The translations under genes and the position numbers were made by a program. The notes under the pieces were generated by a model, which was given only the letters and a program-made list of their open reading frames with translations, was not told the DNA's origin and searched no databases. From Guptibacillus hwajinpoensis (GTDB lineage Bacteria > Bacillota > Bacilli > Bacillales > Bacillaceae_O), in NCBI GenBank assembly GCA_016841765.1, contig JAENYN010000024.1, forward strand, positions 1 to 64,000: DNA of 64,000 bases. Direction: 5' to 3'. This document shows, piece by piece, positions 52,678-60,835 of this stretch. How positions within the stretch are numbered: the first letter of the stretch is position 1; each line of letters starts with the position of its first letter.

Positions 52678-52752
52678 GTAGAGGCATGGCATAACTATAA
52701 CTGACTATGCTTGGGAATGAATCTAATTATATTAAAAAAGCTATAACATGAT

Positions 52753-52812
52753 AAAAATCCCGAACTTATACGAAATTCACTGTAGAGTTTCGCAATATAG
52801 CTCGGGATTTTT
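52753..52812 (+). terminator. Terminator after nhaC
   Basis: AAAAATCCCGA pairs with TCGGGATTTTT, with a nested CGAAAT/AGTTTCG pairing in the loop. It lies 76 nt past the nhaC stop. Confidence 0.85.
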
Positions 52813-52914
52813 ATATGTCTATAATACTTTTATCCCACCTTTTTTTCGTTTCGTCTAGTATCAAGTAAGCAAGGAAGTAATTTGATGCAGGGGGCAAGAT
52901 TAGGAATGGATTAT

Positions 52915-53301
52915 TCAGCTCCGCCTGTTCTCCTCGGACTTCAGCCAGCTTCTGATCCCCCTGCCTGCAAACGGTTCGTCTTTGAAACGTGGAATGACAT
53001 GGAGGTGGGCATGCATAATGTGCTGTCCGGCGATTGTTCCCGCATTCCAGCCGATGTTATAGCCATCAGGCTTATAAAGCTCATCAAGCCGCTTTTTCAC
53101 TTTGTTCAAAAGATTAAATGTCGCCTGCCATTCTTCTTCAGTTAAATCAAATACAGTTTCACGGTGCCTTTTCGGGACGATCAAACCTGAACCTTCCAGG
53201 ACCGGCTGCGGCTGCTGTAAAAACATCACCAGCTCATTTTCATAAACAACTTGCTGCCGGGGATCTGTATCCGGCTCGCAAAAGGGACATCGTTCAGTCA
53301 T
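52915..53301 (-). CDS. HIT family hydrolase-like protein
   Basis: A 128-residue HIT-domain protein. The start region CPFCEPD is a common metal-site variant, GLIVPKRHRETVFDL is the family strand, and the active site IMHAHLHVIPR matches HxHxHxx (the HIT triad). HIT enzymes hydrolyse or transfer nucleoside monophosphates. The start MTERCPFC is preceded by AAAGGAG; an extra 11 residues upstream are not typical of the family. Monocistronic. Confidence 0.92.
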   Translation of the reverse strand: MTERCPFCEPDTDPRQQVVYENELVMFLQQPQPVLEGSGLIVPKRHRETVFDLTEEEWQATFNLLNKVKKRLDELYKPDGYNIGWNAGTIAGQHIMHAHLHVIPRFKDEPFAGRGIRSWLKSEENRRS

Positions 53302-53427
53302 TTCGATACTCCTTTCTAATTGGCAATCGGGCACTTCAGTTTGCTATTTCTGTCACTTTCCGGTGTTTCGGTGTACAGCCGGTGTAATGTATCGTAAAGG
53401 TATAATGAAGGAAAAGGATGTGGTTTC

Positions 53428-53670
53428 ATGAAACTCAGAATTCCGCTGCTCATATTAAGTTTCGGTCTTATCGATTGGCTGATACGGATTGTATCGGGTA
53501 AGTCCGTGAATATGTTTGAAGGGAATATGCTGCTGTCCCTCCTGCATCTTGCAGGTGTGCTTGCCGTTTTCGCCATATTGGAAAAAACGGGTGTAAATGA
53601 AAAAGAAGTAAGCCAGCCAGCCGGCATTGCCATGATTGCAGGTGCGATCATTTTTTCCCTGGCTGTCTGA
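53428..53670 (+). CDS. Small membrane protein of unknown function
   Basis: An 80-residue protein with three hydrophobic segments (about 4-24, 35-53 and 62-80). No motif is recognised. AAAAGGATG precedes the ATG. It is divergent from the HIT gene and lies 216 nt before the aminopeptidase gene. Confidence 0.65.
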   Translation: MKLRIPLLILSFGLIDWLIRIVSGKSVNMFEGNMLLSLLHLAGVLAVFAILEKTGVNEKEVSQPAGIAMIAGAIIFSLAV

Positions 53671-53886
53671 ACATCCTGCTGTCAAATGTTCTCCAAATCA
53701 GCGAACATTTCCTGCCCGAGTTATTTTTCCATGTAGAATCGCCCGGGTAGTTAAGACTCCCCAACAAGTTCCTGCGACTGGCTCTTCCATAACGGAATAA
53801 GCGCCCTTCAGACCCATAAAAAGGGCTTTGCGGCCAGTTTGTAGAATAATCAGTTAGAAAGCAATAAGCAGATAAGGGGGAGTTGG

Positions 53887-55125
53887 ATGAAAACGTTCGA
53901 ACAGAAAATGGAAAAGCTTGCCGAGCTTGCGGTCCGGACAGGTGTCAATCTCCAGAAAGGGCAGACGCTTTATATAGATGCGCCTGTCACTGCAACTGCG
54001 TTTGTGCGTAAAGCGGCAGAAGCAGCCTATGAAGCCGGGGCAAAGAATGTTATGGCTGACTATAATGATGAAGAATTGCTGAAATTGAAATTCATGAAGG
54101 CGCCAGAGCAAGGCTTGAAAGACTTTCCGAAATGGAAAGCAAAAGCTTTTGAAGAAATGGATGAGGCGAATACGGCTTATTTACAGGTATATGCCGTAAA
54201 TCCGACAGCTCTCAGTGATACGGATCCGGAGAGAGTGTCTATGGCGTATAAAGCATCGGCATCAGCTATGAAGAAACATCACGAAAACATATCTGCCGGC
54301 AGGGTCAGCTGGTGTATCGTTTCTGTGCCGACTGACGAGTGGGCTCAACAGGTGTTTGAAGGCAGGTCGACTGAAGAGGCTGTCGAGAAGCTCTGGGAGG
54401 CAATTTTTGAAGTGACGAGGGTTACCGCTGAAGATCCTGTACAGAACTGGGAGGATCATATAAGAGAGCTTGGCAACCGGGCGGATTATTTGAACAGGAA
54501 ACAGTTTAAAAAATTGTACTATAAAGGTCCCGGGACGAATCTTGAAATCAGCCTGCCGGACGGCCATATTTGGAAATCTGCAAAATTCTCAAATGAGCAG
54601 GGGGTTTCCTTCATTCCGAATATGCCGACAGAGGAAGTATTCACAATCCCATTGAAAGAAGGGGTTAATGGGACGGTTGCGAGTACAAAGCCGCTCAACT
54701 ATAACGGCGTATTGATCAAAGATTTTTCGCTGACATTTGAAAACGGCAGAGTGACCGGCTATGAAGCTAGCGAAGGGAAAGGCTCGTTGAAGGAGATGCT
54801 CGATACAGATGATGGTGCGGCATTTCTTGGAGAGGTCGCACTTGTACCTCATAACTCGCCGATCTCCAATTCAGGCGTCCTTTTTTATAATACGCTGTTT
54901 GATGAAAATGCATCCTGCCATCTTGCGCTTGGCAGCACCATTCCAATTTGCCTGGAAGGCGGGACGAAAATGTCCTCAGATGAGCTGTTGGCGGCTGGCT
55001 TGAATGACAGCCTGATTCATGTGGATTTTATGATCGGATCTGACCGTTTGGATATTGATGGGGAAACAGCTGACGGGACGAGGGAGCCTGTATTCCGGAA
55101 AGGGGACTGGGCTTTCCCTGTCTGA
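53887..55125 (+). CDS. M29 family aminopeptidase (AmpS type)
   Basis: A 412-residue metallo-aminopeptidase. The M29 metal ligands can be followed in order: Glu in MPTEEVFTIP, Glu in FLGEVALVP, His in ENASCHLALG, then His and Asp in SLIHVDFMIGS. These enzymes cut one residue from the N-terminus of peptides, using two cocatalytic metal ions; AmpS and aminopeptidase T are members. GGGGGAG lies before the ATG. A 59-residue membrane-protein gene follows 26 nt later and may share the transcript. Confidence 0.92.
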   Translation: MKTFEQKMEKLAELAVRTGVNLQKGQTLYIDAPVTATAFVRKAAEAAYEAGAKNVMADYNDEELLKLKFMKAPEQGLKDFPKWKAKAFEEMDEANTAYLQVYAVNPTALSDTDPERVSMAYKASASAMKKHHENISAGRVSWCIVSVPTDEWAQQVFEGRSTEEAVEKLWEAIFEVTRVTAEDPVQNWEDHIRELGNRADYLNRKQFKKLYYKGPGTNLEISLPDGHIWKSAKFSNEQGVSFIPNMPTEEVFTIPLKEGVNGTVASTKPLNYNGVLIKDFSLTFENGRVTGYEASEGKGSLKEMLDTDDGAAFLGEVALVPHNSPISNSGVLFYNTLFDENASCHLALGSTIPICLEGGTKMSSDELLAAGLNDSLIHVDFMIGSDRLDIDGETADGTREPVFRKGDWAFPV

Positions 55126-55151
55126 ATCGGCTTCAGAAAGGAAGCGGAGAA

Positions 55152-55331
55152 ATGAACAGGCGGCAAACGATGCTCCAGACACTTTTCATTCTGCTCATGA
55201 CAGTCGGGCCAGGGGTTTTCATATTTCTCGCTTTGATGACAGATGTATGGGAATTCTTTTATTATGGTGCTCCCCTTATTATGATGGCAGGGTCTATCGG
55301 ATATTTGTACAGCAATAAACATTCAAAATAA
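55152..55331 (+). CDS. Small two-helix membrane protein
   Basis: A 59-residue protein with two membrane helices (about 7-29 and 35-54), a basic start (NRRQ) and a basic end (SNKHSK). AAAGGAAGCGGAG lies before the ATG. It follows the aminopeptidase by 26 nt and shares its terminator. The family is not recognised. Confidence 0.65.
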   Translation: MNRRQTMLQTLFILLMTVGPGVFIFLALMTDVWEFFYYGAPLIMMAGSIGYLYSNKHSK

Positions 55332-55333
55332 TC

Positions 55334-55371
55334 AAAACGGCACTTTCCGGCATATGGAGGTGCCGTTTTTT
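55334..55371 (+). terminator. Terminator after the aminopeptidase unit
   Basis: AAAACGGCAC and GTGCCGTTTT form a perfect 10-bp stem with a 16-nt loop, followed by T. Confidence 0.92.
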
Positions 55372-55404
55372 ATTTGTGGATAAAAGCGATAAGGGAATCA
55401 TCCA
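55372..55404 (+). repeat. Partial copy of the TGTGGATAA-bearing repeat
   Basis: TTGTGGATAAAAGCGATAAG and the following GGGAATCATCCAG match the first part of the repeats at 57617 and 59182. The copy ends after about 33 nt. It contains a perfect DnaA box (55375-55383). Confidence 0.75.
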
Positions 55405-55437
55405 GTTTTTCCACTCCATGAATAGTAAAATGAAAAA

Positions 55438-55481
55438 GGTGCCTGACCCCCGGCGCGTTAACGCGCCGGGGGTCAGGCACC
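55438..55481. repeat. GGTGCCTGACCCCC palindrome, copy 2
   Basis: A perfect 44-nt palindrome without loop: each half is GGTGCCTGACCCCCGGCGCG plus TT or AA. It matches the copy at 13976-14021 in its outer 14 bp of each arm. It lies in non-coding DNA. Confidence 0.93.
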
Positions 55482-55520
55482 CATTTAGAGGACACCTTAC
55501 GCTTTTATTCTAGAGGCGTC

Positions 55521-55655
55521 CTATCCATTTTCATCAGGTTTTCTGCTGTTGACTTTCCACACGAACAGCACAAGCGCCAGAATCAAAAGGCTTAACGCGG
55601 AAAAGGACACGATAAACAGCCAATCGCCAAATGTTGTCGTATAATTTCTCATCAT
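55521..55655 (-). CDS. Very small membrane protein
   Basis: A 44-residue protein with an N-terminal MMRNYTTTFGDW, one membrane helix (LFIVSFSALSLLILALVLFVW) and a polar tail. GGGAGG lies 5 nt before the ATG. It follows the 53-residue membrane-protein gene at 55750 on the same strand, with a palindrome between, so the two may be co-transcribed. No family recognised. Confidence 0.62.
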   Translation of the reverse strand: MMRNYTTTFGDWLFIVSFSALSLLILALVLFVWKVNSRKPDENG

Positions 55656-55711
55656 TCCGACCTCCCTGCCATAAGGTTGTCCGGGCAGGCCGTAAAGTAT
55701 GTACAACTTCA

Positions 55712-55735
55712 AATGCCAGGCAATTGCCTGGCATT
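55712..55735. repeat. CAATTG palindrome family, copy 4
   Basis: A perfect 24-nt palindrome built of AATGCCAGGCAA and its complement. Here the core reads CCAGGCAATTGCCTGG, i.e. the opposite nesting order from copies 1-3. Confidence 0.9.
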
Positions 55736-55749
55736 CGATAAGCTGGAAA

Positions 55750-55911
55750 TCAATTCTCGGTTTTCGATTTTTCAGATGTGTTTTCTGATGCGGGGAGTGC
55801 GTCGATGGTCAGAGCATCTTTGCTGTTTCCGAATATTATACTTCCTGCTGTATACATGAAAATGGCAACCGCAATGGCCAAAATCAGGAAGACGCCGATA
55901 AATGCACCCAT
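55750..55911 (-). CDS. Very small membrane protein
   Basis: A 53-residue protein with one N-terminal membrane helix (MGAFIGVFLILAIAVAIFMY) and a polar, Ser/Asp-rich tail ending in EKSKTEN. AGGAGGGG lies 5 nt upstream of the ATG. The leader element L2 at 55994-56104 precedes it on the same strand and could attenuate its transcription. No family is recognised. Confidence 0.65.
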   Translation of the reverse strand: MGAFIGVFLILAIAVAIFMYTAGSIIFGNSKDALTIDALPASENTSEKSKTEN

Positions 55912-55993
55912 TCCATCCCCTCCTGAATAATCCTCTGAAAAAGTAAGAAAGCTGTACTTATATATATGAGGGTTCGCCGAGGAGATGAATCCA

Positions 55994-56104
55994 TAAAGAA
56001 AAATCGCCGATTGGCGAGCCTTCAGGCGAAGACAGAGGCGTAGTTGCCCTTATCTATATTTTTAAAATTGTCAGCCCGTCGACATACTCCCTTGCTGACA
56101 ATTT
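55994..56104 (-). promoter_or_regulatory. Leader-like structured element, copy L2
   Basis: On the minus strand: an 11-bp hairpin AAATTGTCAGC/GCTGACAATTT, then ATAAGGGCAACTACGCCTC, CTGAAGGCTCGCC and a TCGCC-AATC-GGCGA hairpin followed by TTTTTC. The order and several blocks match L1 at 19764-19862. A further direct copy of GCTGACAATTTA lies just upstream. It ends 83 nt before the start of the 53-residue membrane protein. Confidence 0.5.
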
Positions 56105-56154
56105 CCAGTTCGTCAAAACGTTTTAAACGCTGACAATTTACATTTTTTGCAGCA

Positions 56155-56191
56155 ATAAAAAAAGCGGGCATGGAATCATTCCATTACCCGC
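56155..56191 (-). terminator. Minus-strand terminator, possibly of a small RNA
   Basis: GCGGG/CCCGC and ATGGAAT/ATTCCAT make one long hairpin followed on the minus strand by T7. No minus-strand gene lies upstream; the next gene there is on the plus strand. A perfect TATAAT sits about 40 nt upstream (56232-56227), though its -35 is poor, so a short RNA of about 65 nt is possible. Confidence 0.6.
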
Positions 56192-56419
56192 AATCGATTA
56201 TGGTTTACCAACCAAAATCTTATCGCATTATAGTAGTCGAAGGACGAAAGGGGAGTATGAGGGTAAATCATTTTCATTTATGAAATTCTTTGATTTACAT
56301 TCTTCTGAGGGATGATAAAATGTGATTTGAGGCTTTTGCCCGGTATTGGGGCACTTGAGAAGCACATTTGATAGATGGTGTTGTGTGGAGTCTACAACAT
56401 TAAGAGGAGACGATTGAAG

Positions 56420-57547
56420 TTGAAAAATCGTTTGATAGTGATTGGCATATCTTCTTTCCTGGTGTTGTCGGCATGTTCGCCGCTTCCCGATAAGGAAAAC
56501 GATAATGCGAATCAGCGTATTGAAACAGAAGAAGTTGTCGGTTCAACCGCATATTATACAATGGCAGGGTATAAACCGGGCGCTGCCCGCGGCTACCTCC
56601 CTAAAGCAATGCAAACGCAAACCGGTATTGATGAGATGGAGACGGGGCTTATGGAGCTGGCCCAGGAATACTTTGATCCTAATGATTACTTGTACCGGGA
56701 AGGGCAAATATTGTCAGAAGACCAGATCAGCAAGTGGCTAAGGCGGAAAAGCAAAACGTATGAAGAAGGCCTGAACCCTGAACTCAATCTTGGTGACGAC
56801 TGGGAAGCGAACATGGAAAAGGCTAAAAAGCATCCATCTCTCATCGGGTATATCCATGAACAAAACTATGTTACAAAAGAAGGAAAGCTTGCAGGTGCAG
56901 CCATTTCAGTTGTTGTCAATAGCGTTGACTACCTGACAATTATAGATGAGAAGGGCCTCCTTCATAAAGACCAGGTGAAAATCAGTGAAAAAGAAGCCAG
57001 AAAAGAAGGAATGAAGGCTGCAGCCAAAGTGGCGGTGCGTCTCCGTAATATGGAGGAAGCGAAAAATATACCGATTGTATTTGCCGTTTATCAGCAGGGC
57101 GCCCAAAGTGATGTCGCTCCGGGTCATTACCTGGCTAAAACCTTTTTGAAAAAAGGCCAGTCACAAATCAAAGAGTGGGAACAGACGGAGAGGGAAACGT
57201 TCCTGTTCCCTTCCAAAGCCGGCAATGAGCATGACCCGGAACTGTCCCGCCAGCTTGCGAACTTTAAAACGATTATGGAGTCGCGCTTCCCGCGATTTGA
57301 TATTCCGGTTGTGACCAGGGCTTTATTTGAAGGGGATCAGCTGCAGCAGTTGACAATCGAAATGCCAGTTGAAATTACAAGTTATGCAGAAAAGGTGGCG
57401 TTCACCGAATATCTATATAACCAGGTTGTGACTGGTGCACTTCCGGGGTACGTCCCCATTCACATCTATGTGAAATCGTTTGATGAACCGATCAGCATCA
57501 TCAGCTGGGATCCCGAAGAGAAAAAAGCCTATTCACATATGTATTGA
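56420..57547 (+). CDS. CamS-family sex-pheromone-precursor-like lipoprotein
   Basis: A 375-residue lipoprotein matching CamS/YerH. The signal peptide ends with the lipobox LSAC (near residue 18). The mature part contains GSTAYYTMAGYKPGAARGYLP, EGLNPELNLGDDW, YIHEQNYV and the C-terminal VTGALPGYVPIHIYVKSFDEP. In Enterococcus and Staphylococcus the signal peptide of CamS-type proteins is the source of the pheromone cAM373; in Bacillus the role is unknown. The second of two TTG codons was taken as start for best distance to GAGGAG. Monocistronic, with a terminator. Confidence 0.9.
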   Translation: MKNRLIVIGISSFLVLSACSPLPDKENDNANQRIETEEVVGSTAYYTMAGYKPGAARGYLPKAMQTQTGIDEMETGLMELAQEYFDPNDYLYREGQILSEDQISKWLRRKSKTYEEGLNPELNLGDDWEANMEKAKKHPSLIGYIHEQNYVTKEGKLAGAAISVVVNSVDYLTIIDEKGLLHKDQVKISEKEARKEGMKAAAKVAVRLRNMEEAKNIPIVFAVYQQGAQSDVAPGHYLAKTFLKKGQSQIKEWEQTERETFLFPSKAGNEHDPELSRQLANFKTIMESRFPRFDIPVVTRALFEGDQLQQLTIEMPVEITSYAEKVAFTEYLYNQVVTGALPGYVPIHIYVKSFDEPISIISWDPEEKKAYSHMY

Positions 57548-57588
57548 TTCGATTTTTTGAGATTGAAATTGATTGATTGGAAATTTGC

Positions 57589-57613
57589 AAGGTCCCATAT
57601 CGGGGCCTTTTTT
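57589..57613 (+). terminator. Terminator after the CamS-like gene
   Basis: AAGGTCCC pairs with GGGGCCTT (one G:T) and is followed by TTTT. Confidence 0.82.
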
Positions 57614-57616
57614 GAT

Positions 57617-57800
57617 GTTAAGGAAATTATAAATTTTTTGTGTTGTGGATAAAAAGCGAGAAGGGAGTCATCCAGCTCCAGGCGGCGCCAGCGGCTATCG
57701 TCATAAGCGGTTATCCCCTCCGGAAGGAAAGATCACCTTCCTGCGGGTACCCCCGCTTATGCGTACGCCGCTATGCGGGCGCCCTGCGCTTTTGCTCCTT
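57617..57800 (+). repeat. TGTGGATAA-bearing dispersed repeat, copy A
   Basis: It shares with 59182-59330 the blocks GGAAATTATAAA, TTGTGGATAAAAAGCGAGAA, GGGAGTCATCCAG, GCGCCAGCGGCTATCGTC and AGGAAAGATC. Inner inverted repeats (ATAAGCGG with CCGCTTAT; GGAAGG with CCTTCC) suggest a folded transcript. It contains a perfect DnaA box at 57644-57652 and lies just after a terminator. Confidence 0.85.
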
Positions 57801-57970
57801 TTCTGATATGAATATATTCATCAAAGCTTCCGAAATAAACGGATAGCAAGGTCTGGCTTTCCCGATATCAAAATGTAATGCGGATCTTCCGGCTATATCC
57901 TGTGTGCACCCGGTCAAATTCAGTTTTAATATTAAACAAACACCATTTGAATGATGAGGATGGATAAAGG

Positions 57971-58384
57971 GTGCCTGACATTAAACGAATCATCCTATCG
58001 CTTTTTAGCATAGGTATATTTTTCACCGGATGCACAAAGCCTTTTTCCGAGAATGAAGCTTTGTTAATAACCGAACGTTTTCTGGAAGCGAAGCCGGTGA
58101 TTTACAAAGTCGTAACGACCGTGGATGAAAGCAGCCGCACAATAAGTGTTGTCATCACCATAAATGAATTGTTGTCCATTGAACGGATCCGCTCCATTTC
58201 CGAACAGTATTTGCATGTCTTCTCTTCTCATGCAGGCGGAAAAAGCGGAAACGGAAATCATTATGGAGAAATATGGGACTATTATTCTTTCAAGATTTCT
58301 TTCCAAACGCTCTGTGAAGAAGCGTTCCATGAAGGGAAAAAAACGGCGGGTGCAACAAAGATTGTATGGTCCCCCATGAAATGA
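57971..58384 (+). CDS. Small lipoprotein of unknown function
   Basis: A 137-residue protein with a signal peptide ending in FFTGC (lipobox-like TGC near residue 21). The mature part contains ENEALLITERFLEAKPVIYKVV and a central TISVVITINELLSIERI segment. No domain is recognised. The start is GTG after GAGGATGGATAAAGG. A related-looking set of small envelope proteins follows on the same strand, but not closely spaced. Confidence 0.65.
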   Translation: MPDIKRIILSLFSIGIFFTGCTKPFSENEALLITERFLEAKPVIYKVVTTVDESSRTISVVITINELLSIERIRSISEQYLHVFSSHAGGKSGNGNHYGEIWDYYSFKISFQTLCEEAFHEGKKTAGATKIVWSPMK

Positions 58385-58586
58385 ATATTCAGGACTTTTC
58401 CACTTTAACATGACTTTTGTCTGATGAATGGGATTGGAGCTGTCTAACAAAAGTTTCAATTATAAAATAATGACAGGGATGCATTTATTTAGAAAGAATT
58501 ATGTAGTTAATAAACATGCAGAATAATCCAATCGGAATTGGGGTAAAGCAATAAAGGGCCAGAAATTTCATGTCAGGAAGGATGGA

Positions 58587-58883
58587 ATGCATTTGGATTT
58601 GATATTTTTTATGAGCATATACATAGTGGCCTGGCTAACCATCACCTTTTCCGTTGTCAGCTTGATTCAATTTGTATACCCAGCGTGGAAGGTTCATGTT
58701 CTAATTACATTTTTCTATATTGTCACCTCGGGGGTATATGTCGCAAACGCAAGTTGGCATGAATGGCAAATCACAACAGGCTTTGCCGCATCTGCATATT
58801 CAGCTGTTGTTTTTATCAAAACGATTCATCGTTTTAAGGCAGCGACAGATAAAAAGGTGGAAGAACTGGAAAAAGGTACTTAA
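58587..58883 (+). CDS. Membrane protein of unknown function
   Basis: A 98-residue protein with three membrane helices (about 4-28, 36-54 and 62-78) and a charged tail (RFKAATDKKVEELEKG). AGGAAGGATGG precedes the ATG. No family is recognised. Confidence 0.65.
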   Translation: MHLDLIFFMSIYIVAWLTITFSVVSLIQFVYPAWKVHVLITFFYIVTSGVYVANASWHEWQITTGFAASAYSAVVFIKTIHRFKAATDKKVEELEKGT

Positions 58884-58966
58884 GCCGTGATGACGGCAGC
58901 CCGTTTGAATGTTATCCTGCAAGGGAAAAGGACTTCGTAGACTAAGAGAAGGAGATGTTAAGAAAA

Positions 58967-59146
58967 ATGGCTTTGAATGTAAAAGCAGGGGAGACAAGGA
59001 TTGTCAGATTCAACAATGCGGAAGAGGCGAATAGGTGGTTCCGTGACAACGAGGAAGCGGAAATCCTTGATGTCAGATACAGCATTACCTCTGATGATGG
59101 AAGTAAACTTGAAGGCTTGCTCGTCATCTATAAAGATTTCCACTGA
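58967..59146 (+). CDS. Small soluble protein of unknown function
   Basis: A 59-residue protein: MALNVKAGETRIVRFNNAEEANRWF, then an acidic middle (RDNEEAEILDVRYSI) and a strand ending LVIYKDFH. No signal or membrane segment. An AGAAGGAG site lies upstream; a start 12 nt earlier is possible but too close to that site. Its compact alpha/beta pattern suggests a small ferredoxin-like fold, which is only a guess. Confidence 0.7.
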   Translation: MALNVKAGETRIVRFNNAEEANRWFRDNEEAEILDVRYSITSDDGSKLEGLLVIYKDFH

Positions 59147-59153
59147 TTAAATC

Positions 59154-59180
59154 AAAGAGGCCATTGCGGCCTCTTTTTTT
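59154..59180 (+). terminator. Terminator after the 59-residue gene
   Basis: AAGAGGCC pairs with GGCCTCTT around ATTGC, followed by T7. Confidence 0.92.
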
Positions 59181-59181
59181 T

Positions 59182-59330
59182 GTTACGGAAATTATAAAAT
59201 TGTGCGTTGTGGATAAAAAGCGAGAAGGGAGTCATCCAGATCCAGGCGCCAGCGGCTATCGTCGTAAGCGGTGATCCGCTCCAGAAGGAAAGATCTCCTT
59301 CCTGCGGATACCCCCAGTCAGACTATGACG
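59182..59330 (+). repeat. TGTGGATAA-bearing dispersed repeat, copy B
   Basis: Similar to copy A at 57617 over its first 120 nt, then diverging after CCTTCCTGCGGATACCCCC. A perfect DnaA box is at 59208-59216. Like copy A it begins directly after a transcription terminator. Confidence 0.85.
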
Positions 59331-59415
59331 GACTGAGGTGAATGTGTAAGAGGGAATATCTGGCTAAAACGCCAATGCTTTATTCATTCGACAGATTGCA
59401 GGTAATGAGTAGTGG

Positions 59416-59536
59416 TTCAGTGCCTGTAATGCTAGATTTCTATGGATTAAGTGCACTGAATAACGATTCAGTGCGTGTAATGGCAGCTCGTCTCGGATTA
59501 AGTGCACTGAATAACAGTTCAGTGCCTGTAATTCAT
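59416..59536 (+). repeat. Tandem 51-bp repeat with hairpins, 2.4 units
   Basis: Units start with TTCAGTGC at 59416, 59467 and 59518. Each unit junction carries an inverted repeat GCACTGAA/TTCAGTGC with a 6-nt loop (59453-59474 and 59504-59525). Unit length is a multiple of three, and a frame of 117 codons (59342-59695) runs through with 17-residue repeats containing LSALNN, but it has no ribosome site and no recognisable product. Confidence 0.85.
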
Positions 59537-59800
59537 GTCTGCTTCAAATATCGGCACCAGAACTACCGTGCCGATATTTTGTTCTGCCATTTAAGAAAGC
59601 ATAAATTATCAGCAAGGGAGTATTTCGGCAGCTGCCAATTTCAAGAACATAGATACGAGCAAATCCGCCTCTGTCTTCCCATGAAGGGTCGTTAGTCGGC
59701 GGGTTCTGCAAAGTATCCATGGCTTAGGCAGTCACATACATGAATGAATTTTCAAAAATTAGGGTACAGAAAAACAAATGGTAGATAAAGGTGGGAAAAA

Positions 59801-60136
59801 ATGAAGAACCTTAACGCTGTCTTCATCTTATTATGTTCTGTTATCTTGCTGTCCGGCTGCGGAGCACAGGCTTCAGAGGAGATCACGAGTCAAAAAGCAG
59901 AGAAGATTGCCTTGAAGCAGGCGAAAGAGGATATGAAGGAATACAATGTCAAAAATTCCGAGAAAGACAAAATGCAAGTGGCCAAAGTAGAAAATAACGA
60001 AGCGAGCAAAGGCTGGGAAGTTTACATCAGCCTTGATGGGAAAAAGGAGGCATCCTGGCTTGCAATGTACCACATTGGGCGTGACGGTGAAATATTTGGC
60101 GAGGCATGGCACGCCAAGCCTAAAAATGGGGGATGA
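59801..60136 (+). CDS. Small lipoprotein of unknown function
   Basis: A 111-residue lipoprotein. The signal peptide ends LLSGC (Cys20). The mature part is Lys/Glu-rich and contains KAEKIALKQAKEDMKEYNV, then KGWEVYISLDGKKEASWLAMYHIG, a pattern like PepSY-type folds (helix then strands) but too diverged to assign. AAAGGTGGG precedes the ATG. A weak hairpin at 60141-60164 may terminate it. Confidence 0.75.
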   Translation: MKNLNAVFILLCSVILLSGCGAQASEEITSQKAEKIALKQAKEDMKEYNVKNSEKDKMQVAKVENNEASKGWEVYISLDGKKEASWLAMYHIGRDGEIFGEAWHAKPKNGG

Positions 60137-60216
60137 TTCAGGCGGCATGGTCATCAGCCGTCTTTTTTCATGCTTACGTTCCATCTGATGGAAACAGGGC
60201 ACTGTCATTCGCTGCA

Positions 60217-60399
60217 TCAGGTTGTCTGGCCTGGGCCCGATTGCTGCAGATAGCCTGTCAATTCATTAAGCTTGGTATCAAGTTTTTTACTCAAAAGGAT
60301 AACTTCTGCGGACGTATATGTTTCGGCAGCTGATGCGGCCTTATAAAGGTTTTGCCGCAATTCCTCTATCTCAGTTGTAAGCCGTTTATGATGGTTCAC
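60217..60399 (-). CDS. Spo0E-like aspartyl-phosphate phosphatase
   Basis: A 60-residue protein that fits the Spo0E family: helix 1 TEIEELRQNLYKAAS, a short turn, then helix 2 with EVILLSKKLDTKLNEL. The SxxLD signature (here SKKLD) carries the Asp essential in Spo0E, YnzD and YisI, which dephosphorylate Spo0A~P and so oppose sporulation. The start is GTG after AAAGGGTG with 7-nt spacing. Monocistronic. With the Sda-like gene at 795 this makes two potential brakes on sporulation in one window. Confidence 0.85.
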   Translation of the reverse strand: MNHHKRLTTEIEELRQNLYKAASAAETYTSAEVILLSKKLDTKLNELTGYLQQSGPGQTT

Positions 60400-60774
60400 T
60401 TCACATCACCCTTTCCGGTCGGCTGACCAGAAGTTTACGAGCAGCTGGCTGGCATGCGAGGAATCGGTTAGCCCCTGTAGCTTTGCGTCTTAAGCTTTCA
60501 CTTAATTTGCCCTTTTTCCATATGCTTACCCTTACTATCGGAGTAATTAGGGTTAGTTTAAGTAATAATACCATATTTACCCTATTTTTTAAAATTATTT
60601 CAATAGTATCATTCATTAGTTGGACAAATGTCCAAAATACTTGTATTTATTTTTCTGCCCGGAATGGTGAGGATGATCCTGTGACGGGAACTGGACAACA
60701 AGGTATAAACCTGCCCTGTTCTTAAACCGTTGTGCTCATGTACAAAGAATTAGTCATTCTTTGACCGGAGGGAA

Positions 60775-60835
60775 TTGACTGCGCTTGTATAGACAAGTAT
60801 ACTTTTGGTGAAAGGGTGAATCGAAACCGCTTACG
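60775..60835 (+). promoter_or_regulatory. tre promoter with TreR operator and candidate cre
   Basis: TTGACT (60775-60780) and TATACT (60798-60803) are 17 nt apart. Between them lies TTGTATAGACAA (60785-60796), 11 of 12 identical to the TreR operator TTGTATATACAA. A cre-like 14-mer (core GAAACCGCTTAC, 60822-60835, two mismatches at the ends) follows the start point. Repression by TreR and by CcpA is therefore expected. The leader to treA is about 270 nt. Confidence 0.8.

Noticed and set aside
59416-59536. CRISPR array
   Set aside because: The repeated unit is 51 bp with similar, not unique, intervening sequence, only 2.4 units, and no cas genes in the window.
59342-59695. A 117-codon frame spanning the 51-bp tandem repeat
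   Set aside because: No ribosome site and no recognisable product; the open frame follows from the repeat unit being divisible by three.
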